Source of the DNA: Bacteroidales bacterium
GTDB taxonomy: Bacteria > Bacteroidota > Bacteroidia > Bacteroidales > UBA932
DNA: 37,136 nucleotides
Reading direction: 5' to 3'
Assembly: GCA_022648545.1 (NCBI GenBank)
Contig: JALCMP010000019.1
Location: 1 to 37,136, forward strand
Shown: positions 1-8,037 of the stretch, one piece after another
How positions within the stretch are numbered: position 1 is the first letter of the stretch
Layout: every line of letters begins with the position of its first letter
The notes under the pieces: generated by a model
What the model was told of the DNA's origin: nothing
The model's input: only the letters and a program-made list of their open reading frames with translations
Database searches by the model: none
Translations under genes and position numbers: made by a program

Positions 1-65
1 TCGACTTGCATGTGTTAGGCCTGCCGCTAGCGTTCATCCTGAGCCAGGATCGAACTCTTCATTGT
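1..65 (-). rRNA. rrs: 16S ribosomal RNA, 5' end (partial)
   Basis: The reverse complement reads as the universal 16S start: GAAGAGTT, then CGATCCTGGCTCAGGATGAA, then the stretch ending in ACATGCAAGTCGA. The gene runs off the left edge, so only about 65 nt are present. The mature 5' end is placed near position 65 by alignment with E. coli (ACAATGAAGAG against AAATTGAAGAG). The wording is typical of Bacteroidota. The base equivalent to E. coli position 14 is C rather than the usual T. Confidence 0.96.
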
Positions 66-295
66 ATATTGTTTTATATTATTTCGTAGCTCGTCTCTAA
101 GCTCACCATTTTTTCGAATAATCGATTTAATGGAATTAACGTTCATATTTTACCCGATTAACTTAAACTTTAAATAAATATTTCTACTCAAAAAAGTATT
201 AAGCAATCTCTAAATATCGTACTAAATTTTTAGTACGCTGCTTGTACTTTGTCTTCAATTTTTCAATGAACTGTCCTTCGTTTCCGAAAGGGGCT

Positions 296-328
296 GCAAA
301 GATAGGTAATTAATTTTTCAATTGCAAG
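296..328 (-). promoter_or_regulatory. rRNA promoter P1 (Bacteroidota sigma-ABfr type)
   Basis: Reading the minus strand, CTTG (325-328) is followed after 20 nt by TATCTTTGC (296-304). This matches the Bacteroidota primary-sigma consensus TTTG, 19-21 nt, TAnnTTTG. It is the promoter nearest the 16S gene and implies a leader of about 225 nt. The leader contains a perfect 9-bp inverted repeat (218-226 / 229-237). Confidence 0.82.
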
Positions 329-431
329 TCTTTTTATTAAAAATTTCAAAAGAAATTAAAAGTAAAAATAACGCTCTGAATAATGTCTGTCTTTGTTTTT
401 AAGAACTGGCCGCTTCATTTCCGAAGGGGCT

Positions 432-463
432 GCAAAGATAGGCATTCATAATTAAAATGCAAA
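432..463 (-). promoter_or_regulatory. rRNA promoter P2
   Basis: On the minus strand, TTTG (460-463) precedes TATCTTTGC (432-440) by exactly 19 nt, a perfect match to the Bacteroidota vegetative promoter. The sequence just downstream of the -7 box is nearly the same as at P1 and P3, so the three promoters look like copies of one unit. Confidence 0.86.
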
Positions 464-569
464 ACTTTTTTAATATTTTTTCAATAAAAATTTAACATCG
501 AAAAAACGTCCTGCACCGCACCCAAACTCTGTTTTTTAAAAGAACTGCCGCTTCATTTCCGAAGGGGCT

Positions 570-601
570 GCAAAGATAGATATTTATTTTTCAAAAACAA
601 T
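570..601 (-). promoter_or_regulatory. rRNA promoter P3 (distal)
   Basis: On the minus strand, ATTG (598-601) precedes TATCTTTGC (570-578) by 19 nt. The -7 box and the bases after it are the same as at P2. This is the most distal of three tandem promoters aimed at the 16S gene. Confidence 0.8.
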
Positions 602-724
602 AATAAATGCAAAATTTTCGGAATTATTTTAATCATTTTACAAAGTCGACAGGGATACCTATATATAAATATTAAGGGGGATCTGTTTTTTCATTTTTTA
701 TGTACGTTTTTAAGAATTTTATCT

Positions 725-1020
725 TACATTTGCCCCCGATGTTTGGACATAGTCACATATATCAATTCAGTGTAAAGGAATGGCGAATCCGATGCCATTC
801 GTATGAGACTTCTACTTTGGTCCGAAAGTAGAAAGTATATCTATCCAGACACCAATCCGTTAAATATAATATATCCGGCCGTTAACAGCAGTTGCAGGCA
901 TATTCACTAGGCAGAATTCCGCAATTACATTATTTCAAGAGGGATAATATTGTATAATCTCAGGAAAAACATATAACATATAAAAAATAATAATTAAGAT
1001 CCTGGTTTAATTAAAAGAAA
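725..1020 (+). promoter_or_regulatory. candidate promoter and structured leader of the arginine operon
   Basis: A TACATTTG box at 725-732 fits the Bacteroidota -7 element on the plus strand, although no good TTTG lies 19-21 nt upstream. It would give a leader of about 280 nt before the first start codon at 1021. The leader holds two perfect stems: gaatggc/gccattc (778-784 / 794-800, loop 9) and tctacttt/aaagtaga (811-818 / 825-832, loop 6). No peptide ORF or known riboswitch class was recognised. With the rRNA promoters this accounts for the gene-free stretch 66-1020; 605-720 is AT-rich with nothing evident. Confidence 0.5.
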
Positions 1021-1695
1021 ATGAAAGTAAATGTTTACGTGGCAAATGAGTCTCACCAGAAGTACGCTGAGAGAATTTGCGAATTGATGTACATTTCGGC
1101 ACAGGAAAGAGGTACGGGAATAGCAAAACGTAACCCCGAATACATTAAAGAAAAGATGAAAGACGGAAAGTCCATAATAGCTATAGCAGAAGACGGCAGT
1201 TTCGCAGGGTTCTCTTACATCGAATCATGGAGCCATACCAAATTCGTAGCAAATTCCGGGTTGATCGTAGCCCACGAATTCAGAGGCATCGGACTTGCCA
1301 AGCGTATAAAGGAAAGAATCTTTCAGCTTTCAAGGGAAATGTTCCCTTATGCAAAGATATTCAGCATTACGACGGGAATTGCCGTCATGAAAATGAATTC
1401 CGAACTCGGTTTCCGTCCCGTTCCTTTCTCTGAACTAACTACGGACGAAGAGTTCTGGCATGGCTGTCAGGGTTGCAGAAATTACGATATACTGCAAAGG
1501 AACAACTTTAAGATGTGTTTGTGCACGGCGCTGTTATATGACCCCGCACAGCACAAAAACGATTCTAAAAAAAGTTCGGGCATGCCGGTAATGAATTGGG
1601 TTGGAAAAGGAGTAGCTCTCCCCTTCAAGGGAATAAGCAAAACAGTCAAGTATCTCAGTCATAAAACATTCAGTACCCCGACAGAAGGAAAATAA
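1021..1695 (+). CDS. GNAT acyltransferase, candidate N-succinyl(acetyl)glutamate synthase
   Basis: A 224-residue single-domain GNAT protein. The acyl-CoA pyrophosphate loop is visible as RGIGLA (residues 88-93) after the strand GLIVAHEF. The C-terminal part carries four cysteines in the pattern C149-x2-C152-x13-C166-x-C168, which could bind a metal but may simply be conserved. It is the first gene of an otherwise complete arginine operon with no argA or argJ, so the missing first step (acylation of glutamate) is its likely job. From memory, the Bacteroides thetaiotaomicron homologue at the same locus was linked genetically to N-succinylglutamate synthesis. The fold is seen in sequence; the substrate is inference. 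The start at 1021 lies directly behind an A-rich stretch with no Shine-Dalgarno. The next gene begins 31 nt downstream. Confidence 0.75.
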   Translation: MKVNVYVANESHQKYAERICELMYISAQERGTGIAKRNPEYIKEKMKDGKSIIAIAEDGSFAGFSYIESWSHTKFVANSGLIVAHEFRGIGLAKRIKERIFQLSREMFPYAKIFSITTGIAVMKMNSELGFRPVPFSELTTDEEFWHGCQGCRNYDILQRNNFKMCLCTALLYDPAQHKNDSKKSSGMPVMNWVGKGVALPFKGISKTVKYLSHKTFSTPTEGK

Positions 1696-1726
1696 AAATA
1701 TAATGAAATCATAAAATACAGCAGGC

Positions 1727-2941
1727 ATGGAAAATCAAAAAGAAAAAATCGTACTTGCGTTCAGCGGTGGGTTGGACACGTCTTTCTGCGTACCATATCT
1801 TACAAACGAAAGGAATTTTGAAGTACACACCGTAACCGTAAACACCGGAGGATTCAACGCCGAAGAGGTAAAGACCCTTGAGAAAAAAGCCATAACCCTC
1901 GGAGCAAAATCGCATACAACGATAGACGCAACAAAAAGCTATTATGAGAACGGCATAAAATATATGATCTTCGGCAATTGCCTTAGGAACAACAGCTATC
2001 CCCTTTCGGTAAGTTCTGAAAGAATTTTCCAGGCCATGGAAACTCTTAAAGTGGTAAAAAAGACCGGAGCGAAATATGTAGCACACGGCAGCACCGGAGC
2101 GGGAAACGATCAAATTAGATTTGATATAGTTTTTGATATCCTAGCCCCTGAAGTCGAAATAGTAGCACCTATAAGGGAACTTCAAAGCAGCAGGAGATTC
2201 GAAATAGATTACTTAAAGAAACATAATTTCGATTATAGCTGGGACAAAAGCAAATATTCTCTCAACCAGGGAATATGGGGAACCAGCATATGCGGAGTCG
2301 AAACCCTTTCTTCCGATGGGGTCCTGCCGGAAGAAGCTTTTCCGCACAAGGTTGAAAAACAAAATCCAGAAATGATAACCATAGGTTTCTCCGAAGGCGA
2401 ACCGGTTTCACTTAACGGAAAGGAAATGGAGCCGCTGGATGTAATACGTTCCCTGGCTAAAATTGCCGATCCCTACGGAATAGGCAGAGACGTAAATGTA
2501 GGAGATACCATAATAGGTCTTAAAGGCAGGGTTGGATTCGAAGCAGCCGCTCCAATGATAATAATAAAAGCTCACCACCTCCTTGAGAAGCATACTCTTA
2601 CTAAAAGCCAACAATACTGGAAGGAAATGATAGGCAATTATTACGGACAACTTATGCACGAAGCGCAATATCTCGATCCTGTGATGAGGAACATGGAAGT
2701 ATTCCTTAAGAGCACACAAAAAAACGTAACTGGAACGGTAAAGGTAATACTCAGACCATATTGCTTTGACGTTGCCGGATGTTCCAGCAAATACGACCTG
2801 ATGAATGCCAAATTCGGAGAATACGGAGAAATAAACAAATCATACGGAGCCAGGGATATAATAGGATTTACCAAAGTTCTTGCCAACCCGTCAAAAGTAT
2901 ACTACACTCTCAACGAAAAAGAGAAAGAACTTTTAAAATGA
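1727..2941 (+). CDS. argG: argininosuccinate synthase
   Basis: A 404-residue protein that joins citrulline and aspartate, using ATP, to make argininosuccinate, the penultimate arginine step. The N-terminal PP-loop reads AFSGGLDTS (residues 11-19), the ATP-pyrophosphatase signature of ArgG. The family motif GAKYVAHGSTGAGNDQIRF follows around residue 110, and full length is near the usual 400 residues. The stop codon overlaps the argC start (ATGA at 2938-2941), indicating translational coupling. In Bacteroidota with succinylated intermediates the enzyme acts after deacylation of the acyl-citrulline. Nothing looks damaged. Confidence 0.96.
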   Translation: MENQKEKIVLAFSGGLDTSFCVPYLTNERNFEVHTVTVNTGGFNAEEVKTLEKKAITLGAKSHTTIDATKSYYENGIKYMIFGNCLRNNSYPLSVSSERIFQAMETLKVVKKTGAKYVAHGSTGAGNDQIRFDIVFDILAPEVEIVAPIRELQSSRRFEIDYLKKHNFDYSWDKSKYSLNQGIWGTSICGVETLSSDGVLPEEAFPHKVEKQNPEMITIGFSEGEPVSLNGKEMEPLDVIRSLAKIADPYGIGRDVNVGDTIIGLKGRVGFEAAAPMIIIKAHHLLEKHTLTKSQQYWKEMIGNYYGQLMHEAQYLDPVMRNMEVFLKSTQKNVTGTVKVILRPYCFDVAGCSSKYDLMNAKFGEYGEINKSYGARDIIGFTKVLANPSKVYYTLNEKEKELLK

Positions 2942-3924
2942 TAAAAGCGGCAATAGCGGGAGGAACCGGATATACCGCCGGGGAATTATTAAGGATCCTT
3001 CTGAATCACAAAGATGTAACGGTAACGGCGGTTTTCAGCACCTCAAGTGCCGGCAAATACGTATATTCCGTACACAAGGACCTGTTGGGGGATACCGACT
3101 TGAAATTTACAGGAGAAATAGGTAATCCCAACGTTATTTTCCTGTGCCTGGGACACGGAGTATCCAAGGAATTTCTCGGAAAACACAAACTACCTGAAAA
3201 ATGCAAGATCATTGATCTGGGAAACGATTTCCGTCTTGATTCCGATTTCGAAGGAAAACATTTCACATACGGACTTACCGACGTGTATCTCCATGAGATA
3301 GAAGGTTCGGATTATATAGCAAATCCGGGATGCTTCGCAACCGCTATACAAAGCGGACTCGCCCCTATCGCAAAGGCAGGACTGTTAAAAGATGAAATAC
3401 ATGTTACTGCCATCACAGGATCCACGGGTGCAGGGAAAAGACTCGGAGAAACATCCCATTTCAGCTACCGCGACAACAATATATCCGTATACAAACCTTT
3501 CACTCACCAGCATCTGGGTGAGATAAGAAAAACCCTCAGGGATATTTCAGGAGAAGAACCTCCGCAAATAAATTTCGTTCCGATGAGAGGAGATTTCGCA
3601 AGAGGGATTTTCGCCAGTATTTATACGAAGTGGAATTGCTGCAAAAACGACGAGCAGGCACTTGAAAACGCCAGGGGACTCTTTAATGAATTTTACAAGG
3701 ATTCGCCATTCACATTCGTTTCCGACGATCCCATAAGCATGAAACAAGTTGTAAATACAAATAAAGTTCTGCTGCATCTTGAAATACATCAGGGATACCT
3801 GCATATAACATCTGCCATAGATAATCTGGTTAAGGGGGCATGCGGTCAGGCTGTAGAGAACATGAATATAATATTTGGCCTCGACAGAACCGAGGGCCTC
3901 AAATTCAAACCAAGCGCTTTCTGA
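2938..3924 (+). CDS. argC: N-acyl-gamma-glutamyl-phosphate reductase
   Basis: A 328-residue NADPH-dependent reductase making N-acyl-glutamate semialdehyde from the acyl-glutamyl phosphate supplied by ArgB. The N-terminus gives a dinucleotide-binding loop, AGGTGYTAGEL, and the catalytic cysteine sits in NPGCFATA (C132). The start is placed at the ATG overlapping the argG stop, because the protein then begins directly with the first beta strand MIKAAIAGGTGYT. An upstream in-frame ATG at 2779 would add 53 unrelated residues read out of frame from argG, and is rejected. The next gene follows after 12 nt. Confidence 0.95.
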   Translation: MIKAAIAGGTGYTAGELLRILLNHKDVTVTAVFSTSSAGKYVYSVHKDLLGDTDLKFTGEIGNPNVIFLCLGHGVSKEFLGKHKLPEKCKIIDLGNDFRLDSDFEGKHFTYGLTDVYLHEIEGSDYIANPGCFATAIQSGLAPIAKAGLLKDEIHVTAITGSTGAGKRLGETSHFSYRDNNISVYKPFTHQHLGEIRKTLRDISGEEPPQINFVPMRGDFARGIFASIYTKWNCCKNDEQALENARGLFNEFYKDSPFTFVSDDPISMKQVVNTNKVLLHLEIHQGYLHITSAIDNLVKGACGQAVENMNIIFGLDRTEGLKFKPSAF

Positions 3925-3936
3925 TAAAATAATTAA

Positions 3937-5064
3937 ATGATGAAAATTTTCGAAGTATATAATTTATGGAATATCGAACCCGTAAAAGGTAAAGGATGCA
4001 GAATCTGGGATAAGGAAGGAACGGAATATCTGGACCTGTACGGAGGCCATGCAGTAATAAGTATAGGGCACTGCCACCCCACATACACGAAAATGCTTAA
4101 AGAGCAGCTCGACAATTTGGGATTTTACTCGAATGCCGTACAGAACCATCTGCAAACCGAACTTGCCGAAAATCTCGGAAAAATGTGCGGTTACGAAGAT
4201 TATTCGCTGTTTCTTTGTAATTCAGGAGCCGAGGCAAACGAAAATGCATTAAAGCTTGCATCTTTCCATACCGGCAGGAAAAAGGTTATGGCCATGAAGA
4301 AGGCCTTCCACGGAAGGACTTCCGGAGCCGTAGAAGCCACAGACAATCCTGCAATACAATCGGGATTCAACAGAAACGGCAACGTACATTTTGTACCGAT
4401 GAACGATATCGAAGCCGCGGAAAAAGAACTCGCAAAAAAAGAGTATTCCGCACTCATAATAGAGGGCATACAGGGAGTCGCAGGTATTTATGTCCCTGAC
4501 AAGAAATATCTGCAGGCTTTGAGGAAAGCATGCACTGAAACAGGAACTGTCCTTATTATTGATGAGATCCAATCGGGATACGGAAGAAGCGGAAAATTTT
4601 TCGCGCATCAACATACCGGAATTAAAGGAGATATAATAACGGTAGCAAAAGGAATAGGGAACGGTTTCCCTATGGGGGGAGTTCTCATATCCCCTGCCTT
4701 TAAAGCGATAAAAGGCATGCTGGGTACAACTTTCGGCGGAAATCATCTTGCGTGCACGGCGGCTCTGGCCGTACTTAAGGTTATGAAAGATGAAAGACTC
4801 ATCGAAAATGCAGCGTCAACCGGCAAATACTTATTGGACAATCTAAAAGGAAACAAGGCTATAAAAGACCTCAGAGGAATAGGGCTTATGATAGGCGTGG
4901 AACTCAGGGACGAATACCTGGATTTGAGGAACAGACTGTTATTTGAAAAACACATTTTTACCGGTGGCGCTGGTAAAAACGTAATAAGATTACTACCCCC
5001 ACTTTGCCTGAAAAAATCCGATGCCGACATTTTTCTCGAAGCTTTCAATGATTTAACCAAATAG
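3937..5064 (+). CDS. argD: N-acylornithine aminotransferase (class III)
   Basis: A 375-residue PLP-dependent class III aminotransferase converting N-acyl-glutamate semialdehyde to N-acylornithine with glutamate as donor. Visible features are the cofactor-phosphate site NSGAEANENALKLA, the acidic LIIDEIQSGYGRSG segment, and the PLP lysine K238 in VAKGIGNGFPMGG. It starts with two consecutive ATG codons, and the first is used here. Position between argC and argF' fixes the assignment over related ornithine or GABA aminotransferases. The acyl group is probably succinyl rather than acetyl, judged from ArgF' downstream. argF' starts 3 nt after the stop. Confidence 0.93.
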   Translation: MMKIFEVYNLWNIEPVKGKGCRIWDKEGTEYLDLYGGHAVISIGHCHPTYTKMLKEQLDNLGFYSNAVQNHLQTELAENLGKMCGYEDYSLFLCNSGAEANENALKLASFHTGRKKVMAMKKAFHGRTSGAVEATDNPAIQSGFNRNGNVHFVPMNDIEAAEKELAKKEYSALIIEGIQGVAGIYVPDKKYLQALRKACTETGTVLIIDEIQSGYGRSGKFFAHQHTGIKGDIITVAKGIGNGFPMGGVLISPAFKAIKGMLGTTFGGNHLACTAALAVLKVMKDERLIENAASTGKYLLDNLKGNKAIKDLRGIGLMIGVELRDEYLDLRNRLLFEKHIFTGGAGKNVIRLLPPLCLKKSDADIFLEAFNDLTK

Positions 5065-5067
5065 AAA

Positions 5068-6021
5068 ATGAGAAATTTTATTACCGTAGAAGATGCAGGA
5101 GATCTCAACGAAGCGTATGAAAAAGCCGAATATGTAAAGAAACATCCTTTCGCAGACCAAAAACTGGGGAAGAACAAAACCATGCTGCTGGTCTTTTTCA
5201 ATTCGAGCCTGCGGACACGTCTCAGTACACAAAAGGCAGCCCTCAATCTGGGGATGAACGCCATAGTTCTTGATATAAATCAAAATTCATGGAAACTCGA
5301 GACCGAACGCGGTGTTGTTATGGACGGAGACAAGTCTGAACATATTATGGAAGCCATTCCGGTAATGGGACAATATTGCGATATAATAGGAGTAAGATCT
5401 TTTTCCGGACTTAAAGATAAAAAGTTCGATTATGCAGAAACCATACTTAATCAGTTCGTGGAATTATCCGGAAGGCCTGTAGTAAGTATGGAAGCCGCTA
5501 CTCGTCATCCTCTTCAAAGTTTTGCGGATTATATTACCATAGAAGAATATAAAAAGAAAATACGCCCAAAGGTTGTATTGACATGGGCCCCCCACCCCAG
5601 GCCCCTGCCTCAGGCAGTTTCAAACTCGTTCGTAGAATGGATGAAGAAAGCAGATTATGATTTTGTCATAACTCATCCCAAAGGATACGAACTTGATCCC
5701 CGTTTCACCGAAGGTTGCCATATTGAATATGATCAGAAAAAAGCATTCGAAGGTGCCGATTTCATATATGCAAAGAACTGGTCGGCTTTTTCGGACCCTA
5801 ACTACGGCAAGGTCATTTCCACAGACAAATCATGGACTGTAAATAGTGAAAAAATGGAATTGACCGACGACGCATATTTCATGCATTGTCTTCCTGTAAG
5901 AAGAAACATGATAGTCTCGGATGAAGTAATAGAAAGCAGAAACTCGATAGTAATTGCAGAAGCAGGCAACAGGGTCGTTTCCGCCCAAACGGCACTGCGG
6001 GAAATTCTTATGGGCTTATAA
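5068..6021 (+). CDS. argF': N-succinylornithine carbamoyltransferase (ArgF')
   Basis: A 317-residue transcarbamylase very similar in length and wording to the Bacteroides fragilis enzyme that carbamoylates N-succinylornithine. The carbamoyl-phosphate loop is FFNSSLRTRLS (residues 43-53) and the HCLPVRR motif begins at H273. Residue 90, in VVMDGDKSEH, is serine. As recalled from published work, this position is Pro in the B. fragilis succinylornithine enzyme and Glu (E92) in the Xanthomonas acetylornithine enzyme, and changing that Glu to Ser or Pro switches the enzyme to succinylornithine. Ser90 therefore favours succinylornithine here, but that is inference. The gene sits in the middle of the arginine operon. 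Confidence 0.92.
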   Translation: MRNFITVEDAGDLNEAYEKAEYVKKHPFADQKLGKNKTMLLVFFNSSLRTRLSTQKAALNLGMNAIVLDINQNSWKLETERGVVMDGDKSEHIMEAIPVMGQYCDIIGVRSFSGLKDKKFDYAETILNQFVELSGRPVVSMEAATRHPLQSFADYITIEEYKKKIRPKVVLTWAPHPRPLPQAVSNSFVEWMKKADYDFVITHPKGYELDPRFTEGCHIEYDQKKAFEGADFIYAKNWSAFSDPNYGKVISTDKSWTVNSEKMELTDDAYFMHCLPVRRNMIVSDEVIESRNSIVIAEAGNRVVSAQTALREILMGL

Positions 6022-6032
6022 AGCATCATTTT

Positions 6033-6872
6033 ATGGACAAAAGGACTATAACTATAGTAAAAATAGGAGGCAACGTTATTGACAATCCTGATTCGCTGGA
6101 TAAATTCCTTAAGGATTTCGGAAACCTTAGGGGATTTAAAATTCTGGTGCACGGAGGAGGTAAAATCGTAAGCGAACTTCTGAAAGAACTCGGGATAGAA
6201 GTAAAGATGTACAGGGGACGCAGGATTACGGGGCCGGAAACAATAAGGATTGCAACAATGGTATATGCCGGCCTTATAAACAAAACTATAGTAGCCACCT
6301 TGCAAAAGAACGGATGCAATGCACTTGGACTTTCCGGAGCAGACGGCAATTGCATAAGGGCAAACAAAAGACCTCCGCTCATAGTCGGGGACGATCCTGA
6401 AGCTGAACTTTTATGCGGAAAGGACAACAGGGGCAAAACTGTTATAGACTGGGGATACGTAGGAGATCCGGATTCTTCGGGAATCAACAGCAAGCTTCTG
6501 GGGGGATTGCTTGAAAACGGGTATTCTCCGGTTCTGTCAGCCATAACACATGACGGCAGCGGTTCCCTTCTGAATACTAATGCGGACACTATTGCGGCAA
6601 ATATCGCAGCAGCTTTATCAAGCGAATATGATGTAAAATTAGTATATTGCTTTGAAAAAGCAGGAATACTGCGCGATCCTGATAATGATGATTCCGTTAT
6701 TCCGGTAATCACAAGGGATTTATACAAAAAACTGCTTGACGGGAAGATTATAACCGGAGGAATGATTCCCAAGACGGGAAACGCTTTCGACGCACTTGAA
6801 AAAGGCGTAAGGGAAATTTATATAAAAAAAGCCGAAGATCTTCTCAATGATAAAGGAACCGTTATAAAATAA
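6033..6872 (+). CDS. argB: N-acylglutamate kinase
   Basis: A 279-residue amino-acid kinase phosphorylating the gamma-carboxylate of N-acylglutamate. The N-terminal VKIGGNVIDN contains the catalytic lysine K10, and the glycine loop HGGGKIVSELL (from residue 40) and the NTNADTIAANIA segment are typical of ArgB. The C-terminal GKIITGGMIPKTGNAFDAL fits the nucleotide-binding part. It starts 11 nt after argF'. No N-terminal extension typical of arginine-inhibited hexameric forms is visible, so feedback control, if any, may lie elsewhere in the pathway. Confidence 0.95.
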   Translation: MDKRTITIVKIGGNVIDNPDSLDKFLKDFGNLRGFKILVHGGGKIVSELLKELGIEVKMYRGRRITGPETIRIATMVYAGLINKTIVATLQKNGCNALGLSGADGNCIRANKRPPLIVGDDPEAELLCGKDNRGKTVIDWGYVGDPDSSGINSKLLGGLLENGYSPVLSAITHDGSGSLLNTNADTIAANIAAALSSEYDVKLVYCFEKAGILRDPDNDDSVIPVITRDLYKKLLDGKIITGGMIPKTGNAFDALEKGVREIYIKKAEDLLNDKGTVIK

Positions 6873-6878
6873 CCGGAT

Positions 6879-6892
6879 TGCCCGTACGGGCA
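6879..6892. repeat. 14-bp perfect palindrome between argB and argE
   Basis: tgcccgtacgggca reads the same on both strands and lies in the 36-nt gap between argB and the deacylase gene. It has no loop and no following T-run, so it is not a normal terminator. It could be a protein-binding site or a transcript-processing hairpin; nothing decides this. Confidence 0.6.
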
Positions 6893-6908
6893 TCCCAAAA
6901 AAACATTT

Positions 6909-8030
6909 ATGGCAACGAATCATAGGATCCTAAAATATGAAAAAGAAGCCGAAGACCTTCTCAAAAAACTGATCCGCATCCCTTCTTATTCTTATGAAGA
7001 AAACGAAAGAGCGGATTTTCTTACCGGATATCTTAAAGAGAAGAGCAAACTTTCCGGAGCCGGCTTTTCCGTAGAACGGATAAAAAACAACATATTGCTT
7101 ATACCCCAACCCTATGACGGAAACAAACAGACGTTAATGCTCAATTCGCATATAGATACCGTTAAGGAAGGGAGCGATTATACTTTCGACCCATTCTGTG
7201 CAGAAGAAAAGGAAGGACGCATAATAGGATTGGGAAGCAACGACGACGGTGCATCTGTGGTAAGCCAGATCGCCGCTTTTTTGTATTTGGCAACGGAAAA
7301 GACGGAAGACGGAAAGAAATTCCTGCTGGAAAAGTTTAATGTAAACCTCAAATTACTGCTTACCTGCGAAGAAGAGAAATCCGGTCCCGATGGAATGGCA
7401 TATATGGCCGACAACGTAAAACCCTTCGCCGATTTCGTAATCATAGGCGAACCAACCGGAATGAAAGCGGCTTATGCAGAGCACGGATTACTGGTGCTGG
7501 ATGGAGTTGCAACGGGAAAAAGTGGGCATGCAGCAAGGAATGAAGGCATAAATGCACTATATATCGCTCTCGACGACATAAACACCCTTCGTAATTTCAA
7601 ATTCGAGAAACAATCGGAATTCCTTGGGGAATTAAAGATTACTGTAACGCAAATCAATGCTGGTACCGCACATAATGTAGTTCCGGACAAATGCTCATTT
7701 GTAGTAGACGTAAGACCTACCGAGGTGTACACCAATGAAGAGATCCTGGATATTCTGCAAAAGAGCGTGAAAAGCAAGCTTACTCCCAGAAGCCTTGTTC
7801 ACCGCTCATCTTCCACTCCGCAGGGACACAGGCTGCTGCAATGTATGGAAGAGCTCGGCATAGACCGTTATGTCTCTCCTACTACCTCGGATTGGATGTG
7901 CCTGCATATTCCGGCGATAAAAATAGGGCCGGGAGAATCTTCCAGAAGTCATAAGGCTGACGAATTCATAAAGATCGAAGAAATAGAAAACGGAATAGAA
8001 ACATATATAAGAATAATTGAGAATTTGTAG
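6909..8030 (+). CDS. M20-family deacylase, probable N-acyl(succinyl)citrulline deacylase
   Basis: A 373-residue M20 metallopeptidase of the ArgE/DapE kind. Two-metal ligands are visible: H81 and D83 in NSHIDTV, an acidic residue in NDDGAS (111-116), the EEE triplet at 154-156, E181 in GEPTG, and a C-terminal His in SSRSHKADEF. In this operon the transcarbamylase acts on the acylated ornithine, so the substrate should be the acyl-citrulline rather than acetylornithine. That role is inferred from the gene order and from Ser90 of ArgF'. The product, citrulline, feeds ArgG. The stop is 7 nt before the argH start. Confidence 0.85.
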   Translation: MATNHRILKYEKEAEDLLKKLIRIPSYSYEENERADFLTGYLKEKSKLSGAGFSVERIKNNILLIPQPYDGNKQTLMLNSHIDTVKEGSDYTFDPFCAEEKEGRIIGLGSNDDGASVVSQIAAFLYLATEKTEDGKKFLLEKFNVNLKLLLTCEEEKSGPDGMAYMADNVKPFADFVIIGEPTGMKAAYAEHGLLVLDGVATGKSGHAARNEGINALYIALDDINTLRNFKFEKQSEFLGELKITVTQINAGTAHNVVPDKCSFVVDVRPTEVYTNEEILDILQKSVKSKLTPRSLVHRSSSTPQGHRLLQCMEELGIDRYVSPTTSDWMCLHIPAIKIGPGESSRSHKADEFIKIEEIENGIETYIRIIENL

Positions 8031-8037
8031 TTTCATC

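Larger units (their letters stand above)
268..579 (-). repeat. three copies of a ~40-bp promoter/initial-transcript unit
   Basis: Copies lie at about 268-305, 402-441 and 541-579, spaced roughly 135 bp apart. Each carries, on the minus strand, the -7 box, then GCCCCTTCGGAAAT, GAAGCGG and CAGTTC. Copies 2 and 3 differ by about one inserted base; copy 1 is more diverged. In copy 2 the transcribed part can fold as an 8-bp stem with one mismatch (409-416 with 423-430). Between copies the sequence is AT-rich and not shared. Confidence 0.85.

Noticed and set aside
2779-2937. N-terminal extension of argC by 53 residues
   Set aside because: It is argG sequence read in another frame; the ATGA overlap at 2938 gives the normal ArgC start.
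4743-5264. 173-residue minus-strand ORF opposite argD/argF'
   Set aside because: It lies antisense to two well-conserved enzymes and lacks any motif.
8017-8037. TTG start for argH
   Set aside because: It lies inside the preceding gene, and ATG 8038 gives a standard ArgH N-terminus.
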